Source: an uncultured Steroidobacter sp. (lineage in GTDB: Bacteria; Pseudomonadota; Gammaproteobacteria; Steroidobacterales; Steroidobacteraceae). Taken from it: a DNA stretch of 64,000 bases. Location of the stretch: assembly GCA_937864115.1 (NCBI GenBank), contig CALMII010000018.1, positions 1 through 64,000 on the forward strand, in the 5' to 3' direction. The position numbers were made by a program, and so were the translations under genes. Every line of letters starts with the position of its first letter. Within the stretch, counting starts at the first letter, position 1. The notes beneath the pieces were generated by a model. It searched no databases. It was not told where the DNA came from and saw nothing but the letters and a program-made list of their open reading frames with translations. Below are positions 41,459 through 50,406 of this stretch, piece after piece.

Positions 41459-42159
41459 GTCATCTGAAAACGACGTACCGATTCGCCCTGCCGGATTCCC
41501 GCGAACGCGTCTTCGATCTCAAGCTCGATCGCGACACGGCGCAGCTGCCGCCGTCCACCGATCCGAATCCGCCCGCCTGGACGGAGCTGCCGTTTCACCA
41601 GTGTGCGGGCTGTCCGCTCGACAAGGAAAAGACGACGCATTGCCCCGCCGCCGTGCACCTGGCGAGCGTCATCGATGGCTTCTCCGATCTGGTGTCGTAC
41701 GACACGGTGCGCGTCACGGTGGAAAGCGAAGAGCGCGCCGTGGTCGCCACGCTCTCGGCACAGCAGGCGCTGGCCTCGCTGATGGGACTCATCATGGCCT
41801 CCAGCGGCTGCCCGCGCACGGCCAACTTCCGGCCGATGGCTCGCTTCCATCTGCCATTTTCCAACGAATCCGAAACCGCCTATCGCGTCGCCGCGATGTA
41901 TCTCGTCGCCCAGCATTTCAAGGCGCGCGCTGGCGGCACGGCCGACCTCTCGCTCGACAACCTCGACAGCGTGTATCACGGCATGCACGCCGTGAACCGC
42001 GGCATGGCGCAGCGCCTGCGCGCGGCGAGCCGGCAGGACGCCATCGTCAACGCCATCGTGCTGCTCGATGTCTACAGCAGCCTCGTGCCCTCGGCGATTC
42101 ACGAGATCCTCGACGAGATCAAACCCGCCTTTGCGGCGTTGCTTGCCGAGCCTTCCTGA
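41455..42159 (+). CDS. Conserved cysteine-motif protein, unknown function
   Basis: A 234-residue protein. An N-terminal beta-rich part ends in FHQCAGCPLDKEKTTHCPAA, a plausible metal site (C-x2-C-x9-C). The helical remainder includes ASSGCPRTANFRPMARFHLPF and a YHGMHAVNRGMAQRLR segment. Translationally coupled to ppnN by ATGA, so its product is probably needed in step with PpnN. I do not recognise a named family. Confidence 0.7.
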   Translation: MSHLKTTYRFALPDSRERVFDLKLDRDTAQLPPSTDPNPPAWTELPFHQCAGCPLDKEKTTHCPAAVHLASVIDGFSDLVSYDTVRVTVESEERAVVATLSAQQALASLMGLIMASSGCPRTANFRPMARFHLPFSNESETAYRVAAMYLVAQHFKARAGGTADLSLDNLDSVYHGMHAVNRGMAQRLRAASRQDAIVNAIVLLDVYSSLVPSAIHEILDEIKPAFAALLAEPS

Positions 42160-42164
42160 AGAGA

Positions 42165-42272
42165 GAAGAAGAATTTCCACGGGGAGGAAGGGGGACACGG
42201 GGGACACGGGGCGGAACAGAAAAATCTCTTCTTGTCCCCGTGCTCCCCGTGTCCCCCGTGGAAATGCTTCTT
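42165..42272. repeat. Family B repeat, inner palindrome only
   Basis: Contains only the TTTCCACGGGG...CCCCGTGGAAA arms, without the TTTCACACGGAG outer arms. The remaining 42273-42440 holds no gene I can support. Confidence 0.88.
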
Positions 42273-42440
42273 CTCTCTTCGCTCAATAACGAATAATCGC
42301 CGGTTAAATGGTGCGTGCGATCCGCGCGTTCTCTGAGAGAACTGTCGCAGTCTCGCGCCATGCGCAGGGTCGCTGTGATCCAGTTCCTCACGTGCGCTGC
42401 AGTGGACTCATTAACGTGCCTTCCCAACAGGAGGCACGAT

Positions 42441-42683
42441 ATGTCAGAGCACAACAGCGATGAGCTGTCAGCGACCGGAAGGCATCGGGCCTGGGTCGGC
42501 GAGGCGGGCAGTGCGGCGGTTCGTGTCGGCAATCCAGGCCGCGACACGCAGCGCGCCTGGCTGCAGCGCTCGCAGCCGAGCAACTCGCGTCATGCCGCCA
42601 TCACGCGTTCGCTGAACAGCTGGAGCAACTACAAGAGCTGGAGCGACAAGGTTCGCCACGGCTGGGACAAGGACAAGAAGTAG
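42441..42683 (+). CDS. Small basic protein, unknown function
   Basis: An 80-residue protein (MSEHNSDELSATGRHRAW at the start, KSWSDKVRHGWDKDKK at the end), rich in Ser, Arg and Trp and probably disordered. CAGGAGGCAC gives an excellent ribosome site 5-6 bases before the ATG, which is why I place the start here rather than at earlier codons. No family recognised. Confidence 0.55.
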   Translation: MSEHNSDELSATGRHRAWVGEAGSAAVRVGNPGRDTQRAWLQRSQPSNSRHAAITRSLNSWSNYKSWSDKVRHGWDKDKK

Positions 42684-42712
42684 AGATTGGGACTCTTGTT
42701 CTTTCTCTCTTG

Positions 42713-42769
42713 CTGTGGGGCCGGCTTTAGCCGGCCTTCTGAGGAGTCAGGCTGAAGCCTGACCTACAG
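42713..42769. repeat. Family A dispersed repeat
   Basis: Complete A element between convergent genes. Confidence 0.9.
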
Positions 42770-42777
42770 GGAGAAGA

Positions 42778-43548
42778 TCATTCCGGAAGGGAAGCCGCCG
42801 CCGGCGTCGTCGCGCCGGGCACGGCATCGGGCGTCGGTGCGATCGCACTGGCCCGCAATACCGACGTCATCGCCGGTACGCCCGCCTGCAACGTCAGCGG
42901 CGTACGCTGCGCCAGCCAGCCCAGCAGCGGCAGCCACTGATCCAGATCCTCGCGCACCAGGTACGGTTTCATTTCGAACAGGCCCGTGCCGGATTCGGCG
43001 GCGCGGATGTAGTTCTGCGAATCGCGCAGCGTGGTCACGACCGGAATCTGCAGCGTCTCCAGAAACCGCATCAGCGATTTGTACATCAGCGTATTTTTCT
43101 TGACGCGATTGGCGATGACGGCGATGCGCTGTTCCTCGCGCTTCACCTTGGCGATCAGCAGCAGATCGGAAATGCATTTCGCGGCGGCGTGGATGTCGAT
43201 GTCCGACGGTAGCACCGGCACCAGGATCGCGGTGGCGTTGCGCGTGATGTCCGGAAGGTTCTGCGGCTCGAGCGCCGCGGGCGTGTCGACGACGAGCCGT
43301 TCGGTGTCGAGCGGCAACCGCGTCGCGAAACTGCGCGTGACGCGCGAATTGCGTTCGTAGCCCGCGATGCCGTGGATGGCCTGCAGTCCCTTGGCGCGCT
43401 TGCTCAGCCAGCGCGTGCTCGATCCCTGCGCGTCGAGATCCATCAGGGTCGGCCGTAGGCCGGAAACAGCAAAATAGCTCGCCAGATTGGTCGCGATCGT
43501 GGTTTTGCCGGAACCACCTTTCGGATTCAATACGACGATTTTTTGCAT
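42778..43548 (-). CDS. ParA/MinD-family ATPase
   Basis: A 256-residue deviant-Walker ATPase: KIVVLNPKGGSGKTTIATNL at the N-terminus (both signature lysines), LMDLDAQGSS, and VVDTPAALEPQN. The C-terminal 90 residues are less conserved and end in an Ala/Pro-rich tail. No ParB gene is adjacent, so an orphan ParA positioning proteins or complexes, rather than plasmid partitioning, is more likely. Confidence 0.88.
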   Translation of the reverse strand: MQKIVVLNPKGGSGKTTIATNLASYFAVSGLRPTLMDLDAQGSSTRWLSKRAKGLQAIHGIAGYERNSRVTRSFATRLPLDTERLVVDTPAALEPQNLPDITRNATAILVPVLPSDIDIHAAAKCISDLLLIAKVKREEQRIAVIANRVKKNTLMYKSLMRFLETLQIPVVTTLRDSQNYIRAAESGTGLFEMKPYLVREDLDQWLPLLGWLAQRTPLTLQAGVPAMTSVLRASAIAPTPDAVPGATTPAAASLPE

Positions 43549-43735
43549 TCGAAACTGCTTGCCGCAGGCCGGCGTTCAACCCTCAGCCTACGGGACAGGG
43601 TAATCCAGGTTCAAGGTCGACTTTGTGACGACGGTCACTCGCCTGCCCGTTGGTCGTAGCGGGCGGCTGTGAGTCCGCTCACACCGACCCCGCAACCGGC
43701 CGCGTACAGTCGTTGCCGACCACCGAGGCATCCGC

Positions 43736-43963
43736 ATGGAATTTCTACTGCTCTGGATCGACGAACTCGACGACGCGCTTGGCGCGCTGCGTCATCTGGC
43801 GCCAAAGATCGCCGGCTTCTGCCTCGCACTCGCGTTGTTCGCGCTGACGGGTATCGCGCTCGTGTTCGCACCGCATACCACGCTCGCCATTCTCGGCGCG
43901 GTGTTGTCGGCGTCGCTGGTCGAATTCGCCCGGCAGCGCCGGCGTTCTCTGCAGAAGAGCTGA
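43736..43963 (+). CDS. Small membrane protein
   Basis: A 75-residue protein with one or two hydrophobic helices (IAGFCLALALFALTGIALVF and LAILGAVLSASLVEF) and a basic tail. No known family. A purine-rich GAGGCATCCGC precedes the ATG. Confidence 0.5.
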   Translation: MEFLLLWIDELDDALGALRHLAPKIAGFCLALALFALTGIALVFAPHTTLAILGAVLSASLVEFARQRRRSLQKS

Positions 43964-43968
43964 GAAGG

Positions 43969-44139
43969 TTTCACACGGAGTTCACGGAGCACACGGAGAT
44001 CGAAGAAAAATAGCCGCAAAAAGCGCAAAAGGCGCAAAACAAGAATGCTCTTTTCCCACCTTGCGCTTTTTGCGCCTTTTGCGGCCATTCTCTGTCTCTT
44101 CTGCCTCCGTGTTCTCCGTGAACTCCGTGTGAAATATTC
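43969..44139. repeat. Family B repeat with a different inner palindrome
   Basis: Outer arms TTTCACACGGAG / CTCCGTGTGAAA are as in other B copies. The inside carries GCCGCAAAAAGCGCAAAAGG and its inverted partner, instead of TTTCCACGGGG. Confidence 0.88.
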
Positions 44140-45111
44140 TTAGGCTCCGAGCCGTTCGAGTCCGCGGACCAGCCGGTAAAGCGATTCCTGCACCGGCATC
44201 GCAAGTCCATGACGCGCGGCGACGCGCAACGCTTCTCCCACCGTATCTTCGATCTCAAGCGGCCGGCCCGAACTGAAATCCTGCAGCGCGGACATGCGAT
44301 GGTCGGGCGCCTTCGTGCGGAACGATTCGCCGGCGCGCAGTACGACCTCTATCGCTTCCTGTTCGCTGCCGCGGCACATCGATGCCACGGGCAGCATCGC
44401 CTGGTCGTTGAGCGCGATGCCTTCGGCGCGGGCGAGGACGCCCATTTCGCGAACCGTGCGCGCCAGCAGGATGGCGATGTCGGGATCCACCAGGTATTTC
44501 CAGGTCACGGCGCGGGTCGCGACGGCCAGCGTCATGAAGCCGGTCCAGGCGACGAACTTCGACCATTCGCGGCCGAGCATGTCGTCCACGGCGGTGGAGC
44601 GGACGCCCGCGCGGTCGATGGTCGAGGCGATCGATTGAGCCCGCTCGCTCAGGTGGCCGTCCAGTTCGCCGACCAGCAAATTGATGTTGCGAGTGAACAG
44701 CACTTCGCCCGACGGCAGCAGTTCGCCGCTGGTGTCGGCGAGCGAGCCGAGCACGTGTTCGCGTCCGAACGCGGCGATCAGGTGATCGTTCTTGAAGACG
44801 CCGTTCTGGATCGAGAAGGTGGCATCGATCTGTGCTGCGCGCAGCGGCTGCAATGCTTCGGCCGTGCCCATGGTTTTCATGGCGACGATCAGGGTGCCGA
44901 TCTGCCTGAGCTGCGAAGCATCGGTCAGCACGGGCACATCGATGTCGAATTCGGCCAGTCCGCGGATCCGCAGGCCGCTGGAGCGAAGTTGCTGCGCGCG
45001 ACGCTCGCGCACCAGCATGACGACCGAGTGACCGGCGCGCGCGAGGTGTGCACCGAGGATGGAACCGATGGCGCCGGCGCCGAGGATGGCGAAGTCGGGA
45101 GCGGTGTTCAT
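44140..45111 (-). CDS. Ketopantoate reductase family oxidoreductase
   Basis: A 323-residue ApbA/PanE-type protein: NADP Rossmann motif FAILGAGAIGSILGAHLARAG, a central SIQNGVFKND, and a C-terminal helical domain with GREWSKFVAWTGFMTLAV (catalytic Lys region). True PanE makes pantoate. Many paralogues act on other 2-oxo acids, and nothing here settles which. Not in an operon. Confidence 0.82.
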   Translation of the reverse strand: MNTAPDFAILGAGAIGSILGAHLARAGHSVVMLVRERRAQQLRSSGLRIRGLAEFDIDVPVLTDASQLRQIGTLIVAMKTMGTAEALQPLRAAQIDATFSIQNGVFKNDHLIAAFGREHVLGSLADTSGELLPSGEVLFTRNINLLVGELDGHLSERAQSIASTIDRAGVRSTAVDDMLGREWSKFVAWTGFMTLAVATRAVTWKYLVDPDIAILLARTVREMGVLARAEGIALNDQAMLPVASMCRGSEQEAIEVVLRAGESFRTKAPDHRMSALQDFSSGRPLEIEDTVGEALRVAARHGLAMPVQESLYRLVRGLERLGA

Positions 45112-45162
45112 GACGGGCAGGATAACGCTTCAACGAATCACATGAGGTTCGCATGAGCGTCC

Positions 45163-45260
45163 CTTCCTCCGCGTAGCGGGGGGAAGGACAGGATGGGGGT
45201 TCTGTAGGTCAGGCTTTAGCCTGACTTCTGAAAAGAGGCCGGCTGAAGCCGGCCCCACAG
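45163..45260. repeat. Family C followed by family A repeat
   Basis: CCTTCCTCCGCGTAGCGGGG (C, 45163-45200) runs into a complete A element (45202-45260). The linking TAAGAGG / CCTCTTA bases match the C-A junction near base 430. Confidence 0.9.
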
Positions 45261-45342
45261 TAAGAGGCTCCCACCGCCGGACGAAATGTCGGCTCGCCCA
45301 CGACTCCTCCGTCCTAGAGGAAACATCCTCGGAGGACCCGAC

Positions 45343-45516
45343 ATGTGCCCAGCCTGTCTCGCCGCCGCCGCGTGGGCGGTTGCCGGTACGACGTCTGCCG
45401 GCGGTCTGACGGTATTCGTCGCGCGGAAATTACGCAGGCGCGAGCAACAGCGTCCAGCGCCGCCTGCTCTGCCCGTTGCAGAAGAATCGCGTACACAGCG
45501 CGAACGTCCACAGTAA
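45343..45516 (+). CDS. Small membrane-associated protein with N-terminal CxxC
   Basis: A 57-residue protein: MCPACLAAAAWAVAGTTSAG, one membrane helix, then a basic tail. The CxxC at the extreme N-terminus may bind a metal. A GGAGG site precedes this ATG at the right spacing, so I reject the earlier in-frame start. Function unknown. Confidence 0.5.
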   Translation: MCPACLAAAAWAVAGTTSAGGLTVFVARKLRRREQQRPAPPALPVAEESRTQRERPQ

Positions 45517-45586
45517 TGGCGCGCCCGCCCGGGCTGTTCGGAACATGCGGCATACTCCAGCCCCGATCAGCCAGCGAGGGTTTTCC

Positions 45587-45946
45587 ATGCAGTACGCGAT
45601 CTTCTGCTACAACCAGGAGGCCGAGGTCGGCCGCTGGACCCAGGAACAGGACGACGAAGTGATGGCCCGGCACCAGAAGGTGATCCAGGATCTCGCGGCG
45701 CGCGGCAAGATGGGTCCCGTCGCGCGGCTGCAGCCCACGACGACGGCGACGACTGTCCGCTCGGGCAACATCAAGGCGACCTTCGACGGTCCGTTCGCCG
45801 AAACGAAGGAGCAACTGCTCGGCTTCTACATCGTCGACTGCGACAGCGCCGAGGAAGCCGCGGAGATCGCGCGTCAATTTGTCGAGGCGCCGGGCTGCAT
45901 GGAGATCCGTCCGGTGCGCAATTTCTTCCCCGGCCCTTCGGCATGA
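45587..45946 (+). CDS. YCII-related (DGPF) domain protein
   Basis: A 119-residue ferredoxin-like-fold protein with the family motif TFDGPFAETKEQLLGFYIVD and a final GCMEIRPVRNFF. These small proteins are commonly paired with a large ECF-type sigma factor, exactly as here: the stop overlaps the sigma gene start as ATGA. Its role in that system is not known. Confidence 0.88.
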   Translation: MQYAIFCYNQEAEVGRWTQEQDDEVMARHQKVIQDLAARGKMGPVARLQPTTTATTVRSGNIKATFDGPFAETKEQLLGFYIVDCDSAEEAAEIARQFVEAPGCMEIRPVRNFFPGPSA

Positions 45947-47235
45947 GCGATCCCGGCTGGATCGACACCGCGCTCACCAATGCACGCCCGCAGGCGATTG
46001 CGGCGCTGCTGCGGTATTTCCGCGATCTCGATACGGCCGAGGAAGCCTTCCAGGAAGCCTGCCTGCGGGCGCTGAAGCGCTGGCCGGTGAACGGCGCGCC
46101 GAACGATCCGGTGGCCTGGCTCATCCTGGTCGCGCGCAACGTCGCGCTCGATGAAGTCCGTCGCAACAGCCGCCTGCAGGAACTGCCGCCGGACGACGTG
46201 ATCTCCGACACGGACGACACCGAAACGCCGCTCGCCGAGAAGCTCGACAATTCCCGGTATCGCGACGATGTGCTGCGGCTGCTGTTCATCTGCTGCCATC
46301 CGGAGCTGCCGCCGACCCAGCAGATTCCGCTGGCGCTGCGCATCGTCTGCGGTTTGTCCGTACGCGAGATCGCACGCGCCTTCCTGGTCACCGAGTCGGC
46401 GATGGAACAGCGCATCACGCGCGCCAAGCGCCGCGTCGGCGTGGCCGACGTGCCGTTCGAAACGCCCGGCGCCGAGCAGCGGTCGGAGCGACTCGCGACC
46501 GTGGCGGCGATGGTCTATCTGCTTTTCAACGAAGGCTATGCGGCCAGCGGCGGCGATGTACATCTGCGCGCGCCATTGTGCGAAGAGGCGATCCGTCTCG
46601 CGCGCCTGTTGCTGCAGCTGTTTCCGGGCGAGAGCGAGATCATGGGCCTGGCTGCGCTGCTGCTGTTGCAGCACGCCCGCGCGCCGGCGCGGCTCGACAC
46701 GGCGGGCGAGATCGTGCTGCTCGAAGCCCAGGATCGGCGCCTGTGGAATCGCGACATGATTCGCGAAGGCCTCGCGCTGGTCGAGGCGGCGCTGCGCATG
46801 CGCAGGGTCGGTCCCTATCAGCTGCAGGCCGCGATCGCGGCCGTGCACACCCAGGCGGACAAGTTCGACGACACCGACTGGAGCGAGATCGACCAGCTCT
46901 ATGCCGTGCTTGAAACAGTGCAGCCTTCGCCGGTGGTCACGCTCAATCGCGCCGTGGCGGTCTCGAAAGTCAGCGGTCCGGCTGCCGCGCTCGCCATGAT
47001 CGAGCCGCTGGCCGAGGCACTTGCCGGTTATTTTCATTTCCACGGTGCCCGCGGCGCCCTGTTGCTGCAGCTCGATCGCCGCGACGACGCACGCCTCGCC
47101 TTCGACCGCGCCCTGTCCCTCGCCAACACGGCCGCCGAAGCCAGCCACATCCGCAAGCACCTCGACCAGCTCATCGACAGCGGCGAACCCGAAGAGCAGC
47201 GTGCCCTGCGTCGCGTGCATCCGCATCGAAGCTGA
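45943..47235 (+). CDS. ECF-type RNA polymerase sigma factor with C-terminal extension
   Basis: A 430-residue sigma factor. The sigma-70 regions 2 (YFRDLDTAEEAFQEACLRAL, PVAWLILVARNVALDEVRR) and 4 (LALRIVCGLSVREIARAFLV, AMEQRITRAKRR) occupy the first 170 residues. The rest is an extended helical domain (AAMVYLLFNEGYAASGG and following TPR-like repeats) typical of the DUF6596/COG4941 group. No anti-sigma gene adjoins. The extension probably regulates activity together with the coupled YCII protein. Confidence 0.9.
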   Translation: MSDPGWIDTALTNARPQAIAALLRYFRDLDTAEEAFQEACLRALKRWPVNGAPNDPVAWLILVARNVALDEVRRNSRLQELPPDDVISDTDDTETPLAEKLDNSRYRDDVLRLLFICCHPELPPTQQIPLALRIVCGLSVREIARAFLVTESAMEQRITRAKRRVGVADVPFETPGAEQRSERLATVAAMVYLLFNEGYAASGGDVHLRAPLCEEAIRLARLLLQLFPGESEIMGLAALLLLQHARAPARLDTAGEIVLLEAQDRRLWNRDMIREGLALVEAALRMRRVGPYQLQAAIAAVHTQADKFDDTDWSEIDQLYAVLETVQPSPVVTLNRAVAVSKVSGPAAALAMIEPLAEALAGYFHFHGARGALLLQLDRRDDARLAFDRALSLANTAAEASHIRKHLDQLIDSGEPEEQRALRRVHPHRS

Positions 47236-47246
47236 GATCCCTCTTT

Positions 47247-47308
47247 CTGTGGGGCCGGCTTCAGCCGGCCTTTGCACTTGAAGAGGCCGGCTGAAGCCGG
47301 CCCCACAG
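47247..47308. repeat. Family A repeat, both ends of GGCCGGCT type
   Basis: Here both hairpins are the GGCCGGCTTCAGCCGGCC type, unlike the usual mixed pair. Shortly after lies a CTCCGTGTGAAAT remnant of a family B arm. Confidence 0.88.
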
Positions 47309-47408
47309 AGAGTTTCCTTGATCGTCACTCCGTGTGAAATCTCCGGCCGTGTCGACTTCGCGCGACGCCATCCGTCCTCGGGATGTGCGTCATCGTGAGG
47401 ACCGAGCC

Positions 47409-48146
47409 ATGAATCACCCCGTCGTCAGCGAAGCCGAGTGGCTTGCCGCGCGCAGGCGGCATCTGTTGCGGGAGAACGATCTGCGGCGGCAGCTCGACGA
47501 TCTGCGGCGACAGCGGCGGGAATTGCCGTGGATGGCAGTGATCAAGGCATATTCGTTCTTCGGCGCGCAAGGCAGGCAGACGCTGGTGGATCTGTTCGGC
47601 AACTGCAGCCAGCTCGTGGTGCAGCACTTCATGTTTGCGCCGGAGTGGGAAGAAGGCTGCGTCGGCTGTTCGTTCCAGGCGGATCATGTCGATGCCGCCT
47701 TCGTCCATCTGCAGCATCACGATGTCGCCTTCGCGGCCGTTGCACGCGCGCCGTGGCCGAAGCTGGATGCCTTTCGGCGCCGCATGGGCTGGAAGTTTCA
47801 CTGGGTCTCGTCCTACGGCAGCGATTTCAACCGGGATTTCAGCGTGTCGTTCCAGCCGCAGGAGCTGACTGACGGACCGGTGTTCTACAACTTCGAGGAT
47901 CAGTATCTGGCGAGCGAGGAGATGCCCGGCATCAGCGTATTCCTGCGCGACAGCGACGGCGTCATCTATCGCACTTACTCTGCCTACGGTCGCGGCACCG
48001 AACTGCTGGTCGGCGCCTACAGCTATCTCGATCTGACGCCGAAGGGACGCAACGAGACAGGCCCCGCTTTCGATCTCACCGATTGGGTGCGGCTCCACGA
48101 TCGCTATGAACTGCCCGTGGCGCCTGTCTGCTGCTATCGGCGATAG
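47409..48146 (+). CDS. DUF899 family protein (thioredoxin-like fold)
   Basis: A 245-residue protein: SEAEWLAARRRHLLRE opens it, then VDLFGNCSQLVVQHFMF, the family's WEEGCVGCSFQADH with a CxxC pair, and WVSSYGSDFNRDF. Family members have a thioredoxin-like fold; a redox role is likely but the substrate is unknown. I start at ATG 47409, where the family alignment begins. Confidence 0.88.
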   Translation: MNHPVVSEAEWLAARRRHLLRENDLRRQLDDLRRQRRELPWMAVIKAYSFFGAQGRQTLVDLFGNCSQLVVQHFMFAPEWEEGCVGCSFQADHVDAAFVHLQHHDVAFAAVARAPWPKLDAFRRRMGWKFHWVSSYGSDFNRDFSVSFQPQELTDGPVFYNFEDQYLASEEMPGISVFLRDSDGVIYRTYSAYGRGTELLVGAYSYLDLTPKGRNETGPAFDLTDWVRLHDRYELPVAPVCCYRR

Positions 48147-48153
48147 CGGCTTC

Positions 48154-48552
48154 TCATTTCGGACTCCTGGGCGCCGCTCGCTTGCGTTGCCTGCGCTTCG
48201 CCTTCAGTTCGGTGACGCGGGCGCGACGCGATAGCCGCTGTTCCTCGAGACGGTCGCGTCGCGCGAGCTGGAAGGCCACGCGTTGTGCCTGCCGATCCAG
48301 CCGGGCCGCTTCACGTTCCTTCTCTGCGGCCTTGCGATCGAGCATCCGGGCGATCTTCAGCGCGGCCCGGGCGATCTCCCGTTCCTCGCGCGCAGCCCGC
48401 AACTTCGCGCGCGCCACGGCCTTCGCGCGTGCCGCTTCGAGCCGGGCGGCGATCTTCTCCCGTGCGATCCGCACCGATGCGGGGACGAGGATTTCCCGCT
48501 TGCCGGCAGGTTCGCGCGGCTGCTGTGGCTGGTTGAAGGATCGCGGTTTCAC
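48154..48552 (-). CDS. Basic coiled-coil protein, unknown function
   Basis: A 132-residue protein, almost entirely Ala/Arg/Glu/Lys heptads (KIAARLEAARAKAVARAKLR, ALKIARMLDRKAAEKERE) with a basic tail. A GTG start at 48552. High composition bias makes coding status less certain, but the frame is continuous and helical. It may bind nucleic acid; that is a guess from charge. Confidence 0.45.
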   Translation of the reverse strand: MKPRSFNQPQQPREPAGKREILVPASVRIAREKIAARLEAARAKAVARAKLRAAREEREIARAALKIARMLDRKAAEKEREAARLDRQAQRVAFQLARRDRLEEQRLSRRARVTELKAKRRQRKRAAPRSPK

Positions 48553-48603
48553 GATGCGATTCTAGTTGCAGCGGCTGACGAGAGCGGCTCCAGGCGCGCT
48601 TTT

Positions 48604-48629
48604 CTGTGGGGCCGGCTTCAGCCGGCCAG
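48604..48629. repeat. Half of a family A repeat
   Basis: Only the CTGTGGGGCCGGCTTCAGCC hairpin is present. The GTCAGGCT half is missing. Confidence 0.8.
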
Positions 48630-48763
48630 ACCGGTCTGACAGGGAAATCCGCGGGGTCAGTGCCTGCGCCCGGCCGATCCGGCTGCACGAATGCGGCAGG
48701 CGTCACGATTCCGGGGTCCCGGCCTGCTATAGACTTTCGCGCATTGAACAGAAGGGGTGGATC

Positions 48764-49105
48764 TTGGTCAGGACCGACGAAGTAATCCGGATGGCGATGG
48801 CCCTGCCGGAAACCAACGAGCACGATCACTGGGGTCATCGCGGCTTTCGCGTGGGCGAGCACACGTTCGCCGTCCTGTGGCCCGTGGAATCGATCGCCAT
48901 CCTCAAGCTGTCCTCCGACGACCAGCATCAGCTGCTGTCGATGGACCCGTACACGTTCACCGTCGACCAGTGGGCCGAGCAGGGATGGACCAAGGTGCTC
49001 CTCAAGGGCATCACGAGCGGCGACTTCGCCGATCAGCTGGAGCGCGCCTGGCGTCTCGTGGCCCCGAAGAGTGCGCTCAAAGCACTGGACGCGAAACGCG
49101 GCTGA
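48764..49105 (+). CDS. MmcQ/YjbR family DNA-binding protein
   Basis: A 113-residue protein: DEVIRMAMALPETNEHDHWG, then GFRVGEHTFAVLW and SSDDQHQLLSMDP, with C-terminal LLKGITSGDFADQLERAW. It matches the MmcQ/YjbR fold, annotated as DNA binding from structure. The likely start is the TTG at 48764, preceded by GAAGGGGTGG; no ATG fits. Function in vivo not known. Confidence 0.82.
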   Translation: MVRTDEVIRMAMALPETNEHDHWGHRGFRVGEHTFAVLWPVESIAILKLSSDDQHQLLSMDPYTFTVDQWAEQGWTKVLLKGITSGDFADQLERAWRLVAPKSALKALDAKRG

Positions 49106-49260
49106 GCCGGATCCCGACAGGGATCTGTTGCAATGCATGATCGTCGGCGGAGTGGCCGGGCACCATTCCTCCGCTAGAATGCCGCCATCGAGCACGCCAG
49201 GCCGGTAAGCGACCGGCAAAGGTCTGTCCGCTTCAACGGGCATCACGCTCGGGAGAAGCA

Positions 49261-50289
49261 GTGACCACCGCATTCCTGCATCGACGGCAATTCATCCAGG
49301 GCCTCATGGCGGCGTCGTTGCCGGCGGGCCTCATGTCCTGCGCCGAACGCAACCCGAATTCACTCGTCGTCGGCGGCCTGCCCGTCACCTGCAACCTCAC
49401 GTTGCCCGTGGCCTGCGTCGCCAAGGCGGCCAGCAATGCCAAGTCAGCGCCGGACGCGCCGCGCTATGACTTCGTCTACAGCAAGTACAGCGGCTGGCCG
49501 GAGATCAAGGAATCGCTGATGGCGGGCCGCATCCAGGCGGCCTACATGCTCGCGCCGCTGGTCATGGATCTCGCCGACAAGGGCATTCCCGTGAAGATCG
49601 TGTCGCTCGGCCATCGCTCGGGCGCGGTGATCATGGTACGCACGGACTCCACGATTCAGAGCTTCAAGCAGCTCACCGGCAAGCGCATCGCCATTCCGAG
49701 CCGGTTTGCCGTGGATCTCCTCTTCCTGCGCAAGATGCTGGCCGAAGAGAACATGACGGTCGACCAGCTGCAGATCGTCGAGATGCCGCCGCCCGACATG
49801 CCGGCGGCGTTGTATGCGAATGCAGTCGATGCCTATTGCACGGGCGAGCCGTTCGGCGCGGCTGCGCAAAGCGCGGGTTATGCACGACCGCTGCGCATGA
49901 CGCGCGATGAATGGCCGAAGTACATCTGCTGCGTGCTCACGGTGCGCGAGGAACTGATCGCGGAGAACCGGCCGATGGTCCAGGACCTGGTCAATCAGAT
50001 CCTCGGCGCCGGGGTATGGCTCGATCAGAAACAGGATCATCGCAACAAGGCGGTCGAAATCGCCGCGGGCCGCGATTACTTCAATCAGGACCCGAACATC
50101 ATCCGCTTCGTCATGGAGAATCCCACCGATCGCGTGACGTACGGCGACCTGCGAATGATCCGCTCGGAGTTTGAGGAGCTGATGCAGCTGTCGATCGAGG
50201 CAGGAACGATCAAGCATCCCATCGCCTACGAAAAATACATGGACGAGAGTTTCGCGCGCGTGGCGCAGGCCGCGACGATCCATCTCTGA
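49261..50289 (+). CDS. ABC transporter substrate-binding lipoprotein, NMT1/THI5-like
   Basis: A 342-residue periplasmic binding protein of the nitrate/sulfonate/taurine/THI5 class. A Tat-like RRQFIQGLMAAS leader ends in a lipobox (GLMSC). The bilobed core shows SLMAGRIQAAYMLAPLVMDL, LGHRSGAVIMVR, LTGKRIAIPSRFAVDLLFL and AYCTGEPFGAAA. A GTG start. First gene of a five-gene unit with SCO1, a cupredoxin-like protein, permease and ATPase. A perfect GCCGGT-ACCGGC hairpin lies in the leader at 49201-49217. Ligand unknown. Confidence 0.88.
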   Translation: MTTAFLHRRQFIQGLMAASLPAGLMSCAERNPNSLVVGGLPVTCNLTLPVACVAKAASNAKSAPDAPRYDFVYSKYSGWPEIKESLMAGRIQAAYMLAPLVMDLADKGIPVKIVSLGHRSGAVIMVRTDSTIQSFKQLTGKRIAIPSRFAVDLLFLRKMLAEENMTVDQLQIVEMPPPDMPAALYANAVDAYCTGEPFGAAAQSAGYARPLRMTRDEWPKYICCVLTVREELIAENRPMVQDLVNQILGAGVWLDQKQDHRNKAVEIAAGRDYFNQDPNIIRFVMENPTDRVTYGDLRMIRSEFEELMQLSIEAGTIKHPIAYEKYMDESFARVAQAATIHL

Positions 50290-50406
50290 TCGGGCGCTTC
50301 GTCCATAACTCCACGCCGGTCTGCCGATAGCGAGAATCAATGGGCTGCCGATTGCCGCTGGCGGACGGCGCGCTCTATAAGCACGCTGGGGAAATGTAGA
50401 CGCATC

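Noticed and set aside
49201..49217. Known riboswitch upstream of the ABC/SCO operon
   Set aside because: Only one simple GCCGGT hairpin is evident; no thiamine, guanidine or cobalamin core sequence could be matched.
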